Shown: positions 15,145-23,161, numbered from the stretch's first letter. The stretch: DNA of 34,001 nucleotides from Actinoplanes cyaneus (GCF_016862095.1 NZ_BOMH01000088.1:1-34001); one strand, 5' to 3'. Notes: generated from the letters alone by a model not told the origin. Program-made: numbers and translations.

Positions 15145-15717
15145 TCAAGCCGGCGGGCCACCCGGGCTCAAGGGTGGGTTCAGGGCCGTGGTCACCATGC
15201 TGACCAGTGCCTCCACGTCGGCGTCGACCATCGGCCGGCCGGTCATCCCCAGGCGGTGCAGGAGAGTGCCGACCACCACGTCGATGTAGAAGAGCACCCG
15301 CTGCTCGGGTTCGTTCAGAACTTCCTGCAGTGCCAGCCGATAGGGGTCCTGGAGCTGCGCCGACAGGATCTGGCGTAGCTCCGGATCGTTGACCGCGTCG
15401 GTGAAGACGCCGGCGAACGCGGCGCCGATGCCCGGCTCGCCGATCTTTGCGGCGATCCAGCGGATGCCGGCGGCCAGGATCTGCGAACGGTCCGTGCCGG
15501 TCAGCGGCGCCGGGCCGAACGCGTCGACCAGGCAGGCCGTGATCAGGGCGCCCTTGGTGGGCCAGCGCCGGTAGATCGTCGTCTTCGCGATGCCCGCCTC
15601 GGCGGCGATGCGATCCACCGTGGCACGCGCATAGCCGAGCGAGTTGACGGTGGCCAGGGTGGCGGCGAAAACCGTGTCGTCGATTCCGGAGCGGGGGCGG
15701 CCGGGCGTTCGGGGCAT
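15145..15717 (-). CDS. TetR/AcrR-family repressor, likely regulator of the divergent esterase
   Basis: This 190-aa protein has a TetR HTH at about residues 12-58 (DTVFAATLATVNSLGYARAT, then AAEAGIAKTTIYRRWPTK). The C-terminal half is a helical ligand domain with the TetR_C-type stretch GIGAAFAGVFTDAVNDPELR. ATG 15717 is chosen; an in-frame GTG two codons upstream (15723) is possible. The gene diverges from an alpha/beta-hydrolase gene, and the 73-bp gap holds a 30-bp near-perfect palindrome, so autoregulation and control of the esterase are very likely (inference from layout). The ligand is unknown. Confidence 0.92.
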   Translation of the reverse strand: MPRTPGRPRSGIDDTVFAATLATVNSLGYARATVDRIAAEAGIAKTTIYRRWPTKGALITACLVDAFGPAPLTGTDRSQILAAGIRWIAAKIGEPGIGAAFAGVFTDAVNDPELRQILSAQLQDPYRLALQEVLNEPEQRVLFYIDVVVGTLLHRLGMTGRPMVDADVEALVSMVTTALNPPLSPGGPPA

Positions 15718-15738
15718 GGCCACACCCTACCCAGTTAT

Positions 15739-15768
15739 GCTACTTGTAGTATCGATACTTGAAGTAGC
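15739..15768. promoter_or_regulatory. 30-bp palindromic operator between TetR and esterase genes
   Basis: Half-sites gctacttgtagtatc and gatacttgaagtagc match at 13 of 15 paired positions around a central atcgat. The inner agtatcgatact (15748-15759) is perfect. Size, symmetry and position are those of a TetR-family operator. Confidence 0.82.
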
Positions 15769-15790
15769 GTAAATCGATCGGGGAGGGTCC

Positions 15791-16708
15791 ATGAGCGTGC
15801 GACTGCTGCGAGCCCTGCGGAGCGAGCCTGACTGGTCGGCGATGTCCGATGCCGGGCTGAGCGCTTTCCAGCAGGCGGAGAACCGGCGCCGGTCCGCGCC
15901 GATGGCGCGGCTGATCAGCGGATTCCCGGCCCGCGGCGTCACGATCGGCTGGACGCAGGTCACACTGCCGGGGCGATCGGTGCCGGTCCGGATGTACCGG
16001 CCCGCGGCGGCGACCGGTGACCTTCCGCTCGTCGTGCACGTCCATGGTGGCGGCTTTGTCGGCACAGCCGTGCAGTGCGACTGGATCAGCAGCCACGTCG
16101 CCGCCCGGGTTCCCGCCGTCGTCGTGTCAGTCGAACACCGTCTGGTCGGCCCCGCGATGCCGCTGTCCGCCGCGGTCGACGACGGGTGGGAGGTGCTGCG
16201 CCGTACCGCGGAATGGGGAACCGACCCGGAACGGGTCGCGGTCTTCGGGGAGAGCGCCGGCGGGCTGATCGCCGCGATGGCCGCGATCCGGGCACGCGAT
16301 GTCGGCTTACGATTGCGCGCGCAGGTGCTGGTCAACCCGTGCGTGGACCTCACGGAAACCGCCGTCGACTACCCGTCCATGAAGGAACATGCCGACAGCG
16401 CGATGCTCACCGTGCCGCAGATGATGTTTTTCCGGCGGATGGCGGTCGCCGACCAGAAGAAGATTTCGCCGCTGTACGTCGACGAGCTGGCCGGCCTCGC
16501 GCCGGCGCTCGTGGTAGTGCCCACCGCGGACCCGGTCGCCGATCAGGGACGCGCCTACGCCGAACGGCTTCGCGGGGCGGGCGTCGCGGTGACCGTCACC
16601 GAGCATCCCGGCGCCCCGCATGCCTTCCTCAGCCTGCCCCACCTCGTCCCGCGAGCCCGCACCGCGCGCACCGAGATCATCGACTTCCTGACCGAACGAC
16701 TCCGGTGA
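15791..16708 (+). CDS. Alpha/beta-hydrolase, HSL-type esterase
   Basis: This 305-aa hydrolase has HGGG at residues 85-88, nucleophile S155 in GESAG, the acid in a VPTADPVADQG stretch and the catalytic His in GAPHAFL, a complete HSL-type triad. ATG 15791 follows ggggaggg. Its mRNA would begin inside the palindromic operator, so it should be tightly repressed by the divergent TetR protein. It is a different lineage from the esterase at 10,884 (different N-terminus and VEHRL instead of DYRLAPE after the oxyanion region). The substrate is unknown. Confidence 0.92.
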   Translation: MSVRLLRALRSEPDWSAMSDAGLSAFQQAENRRRSAPMARLISGFPARGVTIGWTQVTLPGRSVPVRMYRPAAATGDLPLVVHVHGGGFVGTAVQCDWISSHVAARVPAVVVSVEHRLVGPAMPLSAAVDDGWEVLRRTAEWGTDPERVAVFGESAGGLIAAMAAIRARDVGLRLRAQVLVNPCVDLTETAVDYPSMKEHADSAMLTVPQMMFFRRMAVADQKKISPLYVDELAGLAPALVVVPTADPVADQGRAYAERLRGAGVAVTVTEHPGAPHAFLSLPHLVPRARTARTEIIDFLTERLR

Positions 16709-16744
16709 CGATGCCTGCCGGCAGAAAAGCACCGTCACCGGAGT
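16699..16744. terminator. Bidirectional terminator with 12-bp perfect arms
   Basis: actccggtgacg (16699-16710) pairs perfectly with cgtcaccggagt (16733-16744). The left arm contains the esterase stop codon. The loop includes a ctgccggcag palindrome. The leftward membrane-protein gene ends 18 nt beyond. Confidence 0.75.
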
Positions 16745-16761
16745 GGTCGCCAACCGGCCGT

Positions 16762-18225
16762 TCACCAATTGGTCAGGACGAGATGGTTCACCAGCAGGGC
16801 GGTTCCGGCCTGCAACCACAGCCATCCCCGCCGGTCGGATGCGGGCAGCAGTGCCGCGGCGGCCGGCAACCAGATGGCGAACGGCAGCCAGATGCGTTCC
16901 ACCTCGGCCTTGCTCAGGCCGGACAGGTCGGCCGCCACCGCCGCGGCGATCCCGCCCAGACAGAGCAGCACCGGCGCCGTGCGAGCCGCCCCGAACTGGA
17001 CGGTGAGCCCGGGGGGAGCGGCCCGGAGCCGGACGGCGGCCTTGACCTGGACGACGGCCCGGCGAAGGACCGGGGCGGCGGCCGGCCCCGCGCTGACGGC
17101 GAGCGCCGCAAGATTGCCCCACACCCAGTAGCTGTAGGCCCGGGCGGTCGCCAACCCCTGGTAGTAACGCACCTTGACCAGCCGGTACCCCTCCCACCAC
17201 TCGAACCCGAGCCAGGTGAAGGCGCCGGTCACCACACCGGCGCCCAGCACCGCCCACGCCAGCATCGACCACCGCCGCGCCCGCGCCGCCACGATCACCG
17301 CGCCGGCCGGCAAGACCAGCAGGACCAGGCCGTACGACAGGTAGGCGCACCCCGCCAGCCCCGCCCCGCCGAGAACGGCGCACCATCGGGACGGCCGGGT
17401 CAGACCGACCGCGAACAGCGCCAGCGCGGTCGCTGCGGCACCCATGAACATGCCGTCGGCGGAGACTCCCACCCAGACGGCGCCCGGGAACAGGACCAGG
17501 AACGGCACCGCTGCCCGGGCCGCCGCCTCATCGCCCAGCGCCCGCAACGTCACCGCGACCGCCGCCGTCGCGGCAGCGCCGACCAGGATGCAGAACACCC
17601 CGGCCCAGCCGCCGCCGCGCAACCCGAGCCGGTCGAGTCCGACGAAGACCAGCAGCACGCCCGGTGGGTGAGCCGAGACGTGCTCGGCCCAGTTGTCCGG
17701 CGAGAACAGCAGGATGTGATCGGTGAAGCCGCGCAGCATCGCGCGGGCGTCGGTCACCCGCGGCACCTCGCTGAGGTACTCGAACGGTGTGGTCAGCCGT
17801 CCCGCCACCCCCCGCTGCCAGCCGTCGACCAGGGCGAGCGCGAACGTCCACGCCACCGAGGCCACCCAGCCGGCGAGCAGCAGCCGCCGCCACGGCAGTC
17901 GTTCGGCCAGCGCGGGCCCCCAGTTGATCACCAGGATTGCGATCACCACGGCGAACGGCGTGCCGGGGCCGACATGCGGCATGACGTGCGCGAACAGGGG
18001 AGCGGCGGGCGCATGTACCGGATGGCCCGCCCAGCCCAGTGCCGCCCCGACCAGCACCGCGGCGGCGACCAGTGCGAGGGCCACCACCGCTGCCCACCGG
18101 TCCGGCTTCGACAGGATGCCGGTGCCCGGGCCGGTCGGCAGCCACGCGCGCAGACGCGTCCGCACTCCGTCGCCGCGGCCGGCATCCCCGCCGTCCGGCC
18201 GCCGGGCTGTCAGCGGCATGCGCAT
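16762..18225 (-). CDS. Polytopic membrane protein, putative lipid-linked-sugar glycosyltransferase
   Basis: This protein of about 487 aa has roughly 11-12 hydrophobic segments after a basic N-terminus of about 40 residues. Outward loops carry FSPDNWAEHVSAHPPGVLLV and FEWWEGYRLVKVRYYQGLA. The His-Pro-Pro loop is reminiscent of PIG-V/GT-C polyprenol-sugar mannosyltransferases, but no diagnostic DxD-type motif is certain. ATG 18225 is preferred because AAGGAG precedes it by 5 nt. ATG 18270, which overlaps the upstream epimerase stop as ATGA, is an alternative and would give 502 aa. Both readings make it the second gene of an operon with that epimerase. It probably moves a sugar across or onto the membrane (inference). 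Confidence 0.8.
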   Translation of the reverse strand: MRMPLTARRPDGGDAGRGDGVRTRLRAWLPTGPGTGILSKPDRWAAVVALALVAAAVLVGAALGWAGHPVHAPAAPLFAHVMPHVGPGTPFAVVIAILVINWGPALAERLPWRRLLLAGWVASVAWTFALALVDGWQRGVAGRLTTPFEYLSEVPRVTDARAMLRGFTDHILLFSPDNWAEHVSAHPPGVLLVFVGLDRLGLRGGGWAGVFCILVGAAATAAVAVTLRALGDEAAARAAVPFLVLFPGAVWVGVSADGMFMGAAATALALFAVGLTRPSRWCAVLGGAGLAGCAYLSYGLVLLVLPAGAVIVAARARRWSMLAWAVLGAGVVTGAFTWLGFEWWEGYRLVKVRYYQGLATARAYSYWVWGNLAALAVSAGPAAAPVLRRAVVQVKAAVRLRAAPPGLTVQFGAARTAPVLLCLGGIAAAVAADLSGLSKAEVERIWLPFAIWLPAAAALLPASDRRGWLWLQAGTALLVNHLVLTNW

Positions 18226-18266
18226 CCGAGCTCCTTCGTGGTCACCGTGGTCCGGTGATCCGGGCG

Positions 18267-19304
18267 TCATCCGCGCAGAGGTGCGCATGCGAACTCCTTC
18301 AACCCGTCGGCCGGCGTCACCGCGGCCCGGAATCCCAGCTCCGCGGCGGCCCGCGCCGGGGAGGCCACCACGTGCCGCACGTCGCCGAGCCGGAACCGCC
18401 CGGTGACCACCGGCCGTGGACCACCGGAGGTTTCGGCGAGGGCGCCGGCCACCTCCCCGATCGTGATCGGCTGCCCGGACGCGATGTTGTAGGCACGGAA
18501 CCCGGGGCCGGCCGCGAGGGCCGAGACGTTGGCCGCGGCGACGTCCCGGACGTGCACGAAGTCGCGCCGCTGGCGGCCGTCCTCGAACACCTGCGGTGCC
18601 CGGCCACCGGCCAGCGACGACCGGAAGATCGCCGCCACCCCGCTGTACGGCGTGTCGCGCGGCATCCCCGGCCCGTACACGTTGTGGTAGCGCAGGGCCG
18701 CCACGCTCGCCCCGCACTCCCGCGCCCAGATCGCGGCCAGATGCTCCTGCGCCACTTTCGTCGCCGCGTACACGCTGCGCGGGTCGAACGGCGCGTCCTC
18801 GCCGACGAGTTCGTCCGTCAGGGGCCGCCCGCACCCGGGGCACGGCGGCTCGAAACGGCCCGCCTCCAGATCGCCGGGCGCACGCGGTGCCGGGCGGACC
18901 GGACCGTGCCGGTCACATCGATAGGCGCCCTCCCCGTAGACGACCATCGAACTGGCCAGGACCAGCCGCTTCACCCCGGCCTCGGCCATCGCGGCGAGCA
19001 GGACCGCCGTGCCCAGGTCGTTGCAGCCGACGTATTCGGGCAGGTCATCCGGTCCGGCGCCGAGGCCTACGAGCGCCGCCTGGTGCAGCACCGCGTCGAC
19101 CCCGCGCAGCGCGGCACGGACCGCGTCGGCGTCGCGCACGTCGGCACGATGCAGGCGCACCCCGCCGGGAACCCGCACCGGCTCGGTGTGCGCCGCCGGA
19201 TGCGCGCTGTCGAGCACGGACACGTCATGGTCGGCCGCCAGCAGTGCGGCGGTGATGTGCGAGCCGATGAACCCGGCCCCGCCGGTCACGAGAATGTGTG
19301 TCAC
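18267..19304 (-). CDS. NAD-dependent nucleotide-sugar epimerase with CPGC insert
   Basis: This 345-aa extended SDR has TGGAGFIG at residues 7-14, D32, ASSMVVYGEG at about 117-126 and YxxxK as Y179/K183 in SVYAATKVAQEH, followed by LRYHNVYGPGMP and the C-terminal substrate segment of GalE-like epimerases. An insert of about 40 residues carries C155-x-x-C158 (FEPPCPGCGRPL). As I recall, such an insert marks dTDP-L-rhamnose 4-epimerase-like proteins and may bind zinc. GTG 19304 is the start that leaves the Rossmann motif at the N-terminus. It is the first gene of a leftward pair, divergent from the GT2 operon. It probably supplies an epimerised dTDP- or UDP-sugar. Confidence 0.9.
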   Translation of the reverse strand: MTHILVTGGAGFIGSHITAALLAADHDVSVLDSAHPAAHTEPVRVPGGVRLHRADVRDADAVRAALRGVDAVLHQAALVGLGAGPDDLPEYVGCNDLGTAVLLAAMAEAGVKRLVLASSMVVYGEGAYRCDRHGPVRPAPRAPGDLEAGRFEPPCPGCGRPLTDELVGEDAPFDPRSVYAATKVAQEHLAAIWARECGASVAALRYHNVYGPGMPRDTPYSGVAAIFRSSLAGGRAPQVFEDGRQRRDFVHVRDVAAANVSALAAGPGFRAYNIASGQPITIGEVAGALAETSGGPRPVVTGRFRLGDVRHVVASPARAAAELGFRAAVTPADGLKEFACAPLRG

Positions 19305-19436
19305 GACGGCGACGGTAGGGCGGCCGGGGCACCGGCACAGCGGCTGACGCCGATCCGTCAGCGGTTCGTAAGAACCTTCCGCAGCGTCCGTACTTTGTAA
19401 GATCTGCCGTCTCTGACCAGGGCTAACTTGCCGTTC
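19305..19436. promoter_or_regulatory. Divergent promoter region of the sugar/redox cluster
   Basis: Two inverted repeats lie back to back: gctgacg/cgtcagc (19343-19349 and 19356-19362) and ggttc/gaacc (19363-19367 and 19372-19376). A TAACTT hexamer (19424-19429) ends 7 nt before the GT2 start, and TAAGAT (19398-19403) is another -10 candidate. The repeats are possible sites for the cluster's own response regulator, though no direct-repeat PhoB-like box is obvious. Confidence 0.45.
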
Positions 19437-20096
19437 ATGACAGATGTGGTGTTGCCCTGCCTGAACGAGGCCGCGGCGTTGCCGGCGTTGCTGGCCCGGC
19501 TGCCGCGGGGATACCGGGCGATCGTGGCCGACAACGGCTCGACGGACGGCTCGCCCGAGGTCGCCCGTGCGGGCGGCGCCCGGGTGGTCGAGGTGGCGCA
19601 GCGCGGCTACGGCGCGGCGGTGCACGCGGGGCTGCTCGCCGCGGATCCCGCCGACGGCGTGGTGTGCGTGATGGACGCCGACGGCTCGTTCGACCCGGCC
19701 CAGCTGCCGCGGCTCGCCGACCCGGTGCGCGCCGGTGACGCGGACCTCGCCTGTGGACGGCGCAGGCCGGCCACGGCAGGCGCTTGGCCGTTGCACGCGC
19801 GGCTCGGCAACGCGGTTCTGGCTCGCCGGATCCGCCGCGAGACCGGGGTCGACGTGCACGACATCGCGCCGATCCGGGCCGCCCGCCGGGACGCGCTGCT
19901 CGGGCTCGGCCTGCGCGACCGGCGCTTCGGTTACCCCCTGGAACTGCTGCTCTCCGCGGCCCGCGACGGCTGGCGGATCGTCGAACTGGATGTCGCCTAC
20001 CATCCGCGGGCGGCCGGAACCCGGTCGAAGGTCACCGGCACGGTCCGCGGCACGCTGGGCGCGGTCGCCGACATGCGGGCGGTGCTGGCCCGATGA
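19437..20096 (+). CDS. Family 2 glycosyltransferase
   Basis: This 219-aa GT-A protein opens directly with the fold: DVVLPCLNEAAALPALLARL, then VADNGSTDGS, the aspartate motif VMDADGSFDP, and GRRRP. There is no membrane helix, so it is probably a soluble or peripheral enzyme of the dolichyl-phosphate-mannose-synthase-like class, related to the short transferases that often sit next to DUF2064 proteins. ATG 19437 is used; a TTG three codons upstream is less likely. The stop overlaps the next start by 4 nt (ATGA). It probably transfers a sugar from a nucleotide donor to a lipid or small acceptor in this pathway. Confidence 0.9.
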   Translation: MTDVVLPCLNEAAALPALLARLPRGYRAIVADNGSTDGSPEVARAGGARVVEVAQRGYGAAVHAGLLAADPADGVVCVMDADGSFDPAQLPRLADPVRAGDADLACGRRRPATAGAWPLHARLGNAVLARRIRRETGVDVHDIAPIRAARRDALLGLGLRDRRFGYPLELLLSAARDGWRIVELDVAYHPRAAGTRSKVTGTVRGTLGAVADMRAVLAR

Positions 20097-20854
20097 TCCA
20101 GCTGCTGGTGATGGCGAAGGCGCCGGTCCCGGGCCGGGTGAAGACGCGGCTCTGCCCGCCGTGCACGCCCGCCGAGGCCGCGGCGATCGCGGCGGCCGCC
20201 CTGGCGGACACGCTCGATGCCGCGAAGAATCTCTCCGCCGTACGGCGGGTGCTGGTCCTCGACGGCGACCACCCGGCGCCGAGCGGGTGGGCGCGCGTCG
20301 CGCAACGTGGCGACGGCCTGGGGGAGCGGCTGGCGAAAGCGTTCGCCGACACGGCGCTGCCCGCAGTGCCGAGCCTGCTGATCGGCATGGACACCCCCCA
20401 GCTGACCGCCGAGCTGCTGGAGACGGCGGCGGCCGCGCTGTGCCGGGACGGGGCGGTGCTCGGGCCGGCCGACGACGGCGGCTGGTGGGCGCTGGGCCTG
20501 AGCGATCCGGCCGATGCCGCGGTGCTGCCCGGCGTGCCGATGTCGACGGCCCGGACCGGGGAGCGGACGGTTGCCGCGCTCGGCCGGCGCGGGGTGCGGC
20601 CGACGCTGCTGCCGCGGCTGCGGGACGTGGACACCGCCGCCGACGCGATCGCGGTCGCGTCGATATGCGGCGCCGGCAACCGTTTCCCGGCGATCGTCAC
20701 GGAAACGGCCCGCCGGTTCCCGGCTGCGGTCGCGGAATCGATCGGCCCGCTGTCGCCGCGTGCTGGCGCGACTGCTGCTGGCGTGACTGTCGTCGGCGCG
20801 ACGGCCGCCAGCTCCACTACCGCCCGGGCCGCTGCCGCCGGGGGCCGCGCATGA
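20093..20854 (+). CDS. DUF2064 / CofC-like nucleotidyl- or glycosyltransferase
   Basis: This 253-aa GT-A-like protein begins QLLVMAKAPVPGRVKTRLCP, the signature of the DUF2064 group often annotated as rSAM/selenodomain- or arsenosugar-associated transferases. It also has LLIGMDTPQL, GPADDGGWWALGL and a final RDVDTAADA. The basic KTRL loop would bind nucleotide phosphate. The last 40 residues are an Ala/Thr/Gly low-complexity tail not expected in the family. It is joined on both sides by ATGA overlaps. GT2 plus DUF2064 pairs recur in uncharacterised pathways; no radical SAM gene is present here. The exact reaction is unknown. Confidence 0.85.
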   Translation: MIQLLVMAKAPVPGRVKTRLCPPCTPAEAAAIAAAALADTLDAAKNLSAVRRVLVLDGDHPAPSGWARVAQRGDGLGERLAKAFADTALPAVPSLLIGMDTPQLTAELLETAAAALCRDGAVLGPADDGGWWALGLSDPADAAVLPGVPMSTARTGERTVAALGRRGVRPTLLPRLRDVDTAADAIAVASICGAGNRFPAIVTETARRFPAAVAESIGPLSPRAGATAAGVTVVGATAASSTTARAAAAGGRA

Positions 20855-21531
20855 GCGCGCCCACGGTCATCTGCCCGCCGGACGAGCGGGCCGCCCTCGA
20901 CACCTTCGACCGTGCCCTGCGCCGTGCCGCCGCCGGAGTCCCGAGCCTGCTGAGCCTGCGCGACGCCGACGGGAACGAGCACCGCGTCGACGCCGCGGAC
21001 TGGTGCCGGGCGTACCGGCCCGGTGACGCCGGCCTGCTCGACCGGTGCACCGGCGCGACCCTCGACATCGGATGCGGCCCCGGCCGGTTGACCAGCGCGC
21101 TGCTCGGCCGCGGCCGCAAGGCGCTGGGCATCGACGTGAGCGCGGCAGCGGTCCGCCTGGCCCGCGCCCGTGGCGCGCTCGCGCTGCGCCGCGACGTGTT
21201 CGGCCCGCTGCCCGGGCACGGCCGCTGGGAGCACCTGCTGCTCGCCGACGGCAACCTCGGCATCGGCGGCGACCCGGCCGCCCTGCTGCGCCGCTGCCGC
21301 GACCTGCTGGCGCCGGACGGGCAGCTGCACGCCGAGCTGGAACCGCCCGGCACCGGAAGCTGGGCCGGCACCGCCACCCTGCACACCACGGACGGGCACG
21401 CGGCCGCGCCGCTGCGCTGGGCCCAGGTCGCGGCGGACGACCTCGCGCCGCTGGCCCGCGCCGCCGCCCTGACCGTCCTGAGCACCTGGACCGAGGAGGG
21501 GCGATGGTTCGCCACCCTGGCAGCCGGCTGA
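20851..21531 (+). CDS. Class I SAM-dependent methyltransferase
   Basis: This 226-aa protein has motif I LDIGCGPGRLTSALL at about residues 73-87, the acidic end of strand 2 in ALGIDVSAAAVRLA and a post-I region RRDVFGPLPGHGRWEHLLLADGNL (split by a loop), all typical of the Rossmann-like methyltransferase fold. An N-terminal part of about 60 residues (ALDTFDRALRRAA, then WCRAYRPGD) probably forms the substrate lid. ATG 20851 overlaps the DUF2064 stop (ATGA), and the 3' end overlaps the next gene by 28 nt. It would methylate the product of the transferases; whether at O, N or another atom cannot be told. Confidence 0.9.
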   Translation: MSAPTVICPPDERAALDTFDRALRRAAAGVPSLLSLRDADGNEHRVDAADWCRAYRPGDAGLLDRCTGATLDIGCGPGRLTSALLGRGRKALGIDVSAAAVRLARARGALALRRDVFGPLPGHGRWEHLLLADGNLGIGGDPAALLRRCRDLLAPDGQLHAELEPPGTGSWAGTATLHTTDGHAAAPLRWAQVAADDLAPLARAAALTVLSTWTEEGRWFATLAAG

Positions 21532-22757
21532 ACCGGGCCCGCGACCATCGTGGCGCCCCGGACGACGCGCGCGTCTCCGGCAGCCGGCCCGGACGTGCGT
21601 GGACGTGGCTGACCGAGCCGCTTCCCGCGCCGCCGGAGGGCCTGCGCCGCGGGCCGCTGCGCGCGGACACCTTCGGCTCGCCGCTGCGGTCCACCCGGCT
21701 GACCAGCCAGCTCGGCATCGCGCTCGGCGCCGCCTTCGCCGTCTGCTTCCTCACCGGCCTCTACTCCCACGTGCTGCAACACCCGCCGGGGTGGCTGTGG
21801 CTGCCGACCCGGCCGGCCGGGCTGTACCGCGTCACGCAGGGCCTGCACGTGGCGACCGGCCTGGCCACGGTGCCGCTGCTCGGCGCGAAACTCTGGTCGG
21901 TCTACCCGCGCCTGTTCGCCTGGCCGCCGCTGCGCAGCGTGCTGCACGCCGCCGAGCGCCTGACGGTCGCGGCGCTGGTCGGCGCCGCGTTGTTCCAGGT
22001 GGTCAGCGGGGTGCTGAACATCGCCCACTGGTACGGCCCGATGCCGTTCTTCTTCACGAACGCGCACTACTGGGTCGCCTGGGTCGCGATCGGCGCCCTG
22101 ATCAGTCACATCGGCGTGCAGTTGCCGGTGGTCCGTGACGCGCTGCGACGGCAGAGGTCTTCTCCCGCCCGCCGGGAGTTCCTGCTGGCCGTGGGCATCG
22201 CCGCCGGCGTGATCACGCTCGCCACGCTCGGGCAGACCGTCCGGTCGCTGTCGCCGATCGCGCTGCTCGCGCCCTGCCGTCCCGGCACGGGTCCGCAGGG
22301 GTTGCCGGTGAACGGCATCGCCTCCGCCGAGGTGCGCGACGCCGCCTTCGATCCGGACTACCGGCTGACGGTGACCGGTTTCGGTCGCAGTGTGCAGTTG
22401 AGTCTTGCCGACCTGGCGGCGCTCCCGCAGCACACCGCGGTCCTGCCGATCGCCTGCGTCGAGGGCTGGAGCTCGGTCGGGACCTGGACCGGCGTACGCC
22501 TGAAGGATCTTTTCGCCCTGATCGGGGCGGATCCGGGCGCGTGCGTCGCGGACGTCGAGTCCCTGCAAGCCGGCGGCCGGTACCGGTCATCGTCGGTCGA
22601 GAGCCCGGCCGACGACCGCACCCTGATCGCGCTGCGGCTCGGCGGGGAGCCGCTCGCCCTGGACCACGGGTTCCCGGCGCGGCTGATCGCCCCGAACCGT
22701 CCCGGGGTCCTGCAGACCAAGTGGGTCGCCCGGATCACCGTGCGGAGCGCGTCATGA
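21504..22757 (+). CDS. Membrane molybdopterin oxidoreductase: cytochrome-b-like TM part, internal Tat motif, sulfite-oxidase-type domain
   Basis: This 417-aa protein starts at ATG 21504, with GAGGAGG upstream. After a polar N-terminus it has about four helices (68-205) rich in candidate heme-ligand histidines (GLYSHVLQH, TQGLHVATG, NIAHWY, NAHYW, SHIG). A twin-arginine motif ARREFLLAVG at 222-231 precedes a fifth helix, and then comes a sulfite-oxidase/YedY-like Mo domain with C318 as likely Mo ligand (VLPIACVEGWS) and HGFPARLIAPNRPGVLQTKW. The Mo domain would be exported folded by Tat after Sec insertion of the first helices, as described for actinobacterial Rieske proteins and, as I recall, S. 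coelicolor SCO3746. Substrate unknown. Confidence 0.9.
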   Translation: MVRHPGSRLNRARDHRGAPDDARVSGSRPGRAWTWLTEPLPAPPEGLRRGPLRADTFGSPLRSTRLTSQLGIALGAAFAVCFLTGLYSHVLQHPPGWLWLPTRPAGLYRVTQGLHVATGLATVPLLGAKLWSVYPRLFAWPPLRSVLHAAERLTVAALVGAALFQVVSGVLNIAHWYGPMPFFFTNAHYWVAWVAIGALISHIGVQLPVVRDALRRQRSSPARREFLLAVGIAAGVITLATLGQTVRSLSPIALLAPCRPGTGPQGLPVNGIASAEVRDAAFDPDYRLTVTGFGRSVQLSLADLAALPQHTAVLPIACVEGWSSVGTWTGVRLKDLFALIGADPGACVADVESLQAGGRYRSSSVESPADDRTLIALRLGGEPLALDHGFPARLIAPNRPGVLQTKWVARITVRSAS

Positions 22758-23161
22758 GACGTCCGCTCATCGCCGCCGGGTTACTGACCATGCTGTACGG
22801 CATTCTCGGCGCGATGCTCGACGCCGAGGTGAACCTGCTCGGGGTCATCGTGTTCGGCGCCGCCCTGCTCGTGCTGCACGACGGCGTTTTTCTTCCGCTC
22901 GTCGCGGGAGCCGGTGCCCTGATGCGACGGCTCGTCCCGCCCGGCTGGCACGCGGCCGTCCGGCTGGCGGCGATCGTCGACCTGGCCGTCACCGTCGTGG
23001 CGCTGCCACTCGTGCTGGGCTTCGGGCGCGACGCCGGCAACCCCACGGTGCTGCCACGCCCGTACGGGAAAGGCCTGCTCCTGATCCTGATCGTGACGAC
23101 GGTGGTGGTTGTCGCCGGCCGTAAGGGATCTGAAAGGTTCCGCCGGCGCGGACGCCGGTAA
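22754..23161 (+). CDS. Small integral membrane protein
   Basis: This 135-aa protein has about four hydrophobic helices (LIAAGLLTMLYGILGAML; LLGVIVFGAALLVLHDGVFL; VRLAAIVDLAVTVVALPLVL; LLLILIVTTVVVVAG) and a strongly basic end (RKGSERFRRRGRR) that should face the cytoplasm. ATG 22754 overlaps the Mo-enzyme stop (ATGA), so the two are probably made in step. It may be an assembly partner or quinone-side subunit of the oxidoreductase; no named family is recognised. Confidence 0.85.
   Translation: MRRPLIAAGLLTMLYGILGAMLDAEVNLLGVIVFGAALLVLHDGVFLPLVAGAGALMRRLVPPGWHAAVRLAAIVDLAVTVVALPLVLGFGRDAGNPTVLPRPYGKGLLLILIVTTVVVVAGRKGSERFRRRGRR

Noticed and set aside
16075..18258. 727-codon plus-strand frame over the esterase and membrane protein genes
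   Set aside because: Antisense shadow; the real genes have a catalytic triad and membrane helices.
20817..22568. 583-codon minus-strand frame opposite the methyltransferase and Mo enzyme
   Set aside because: No motif and Arg/Gln-rich; the opposite strand is fully explained by coupled genes.
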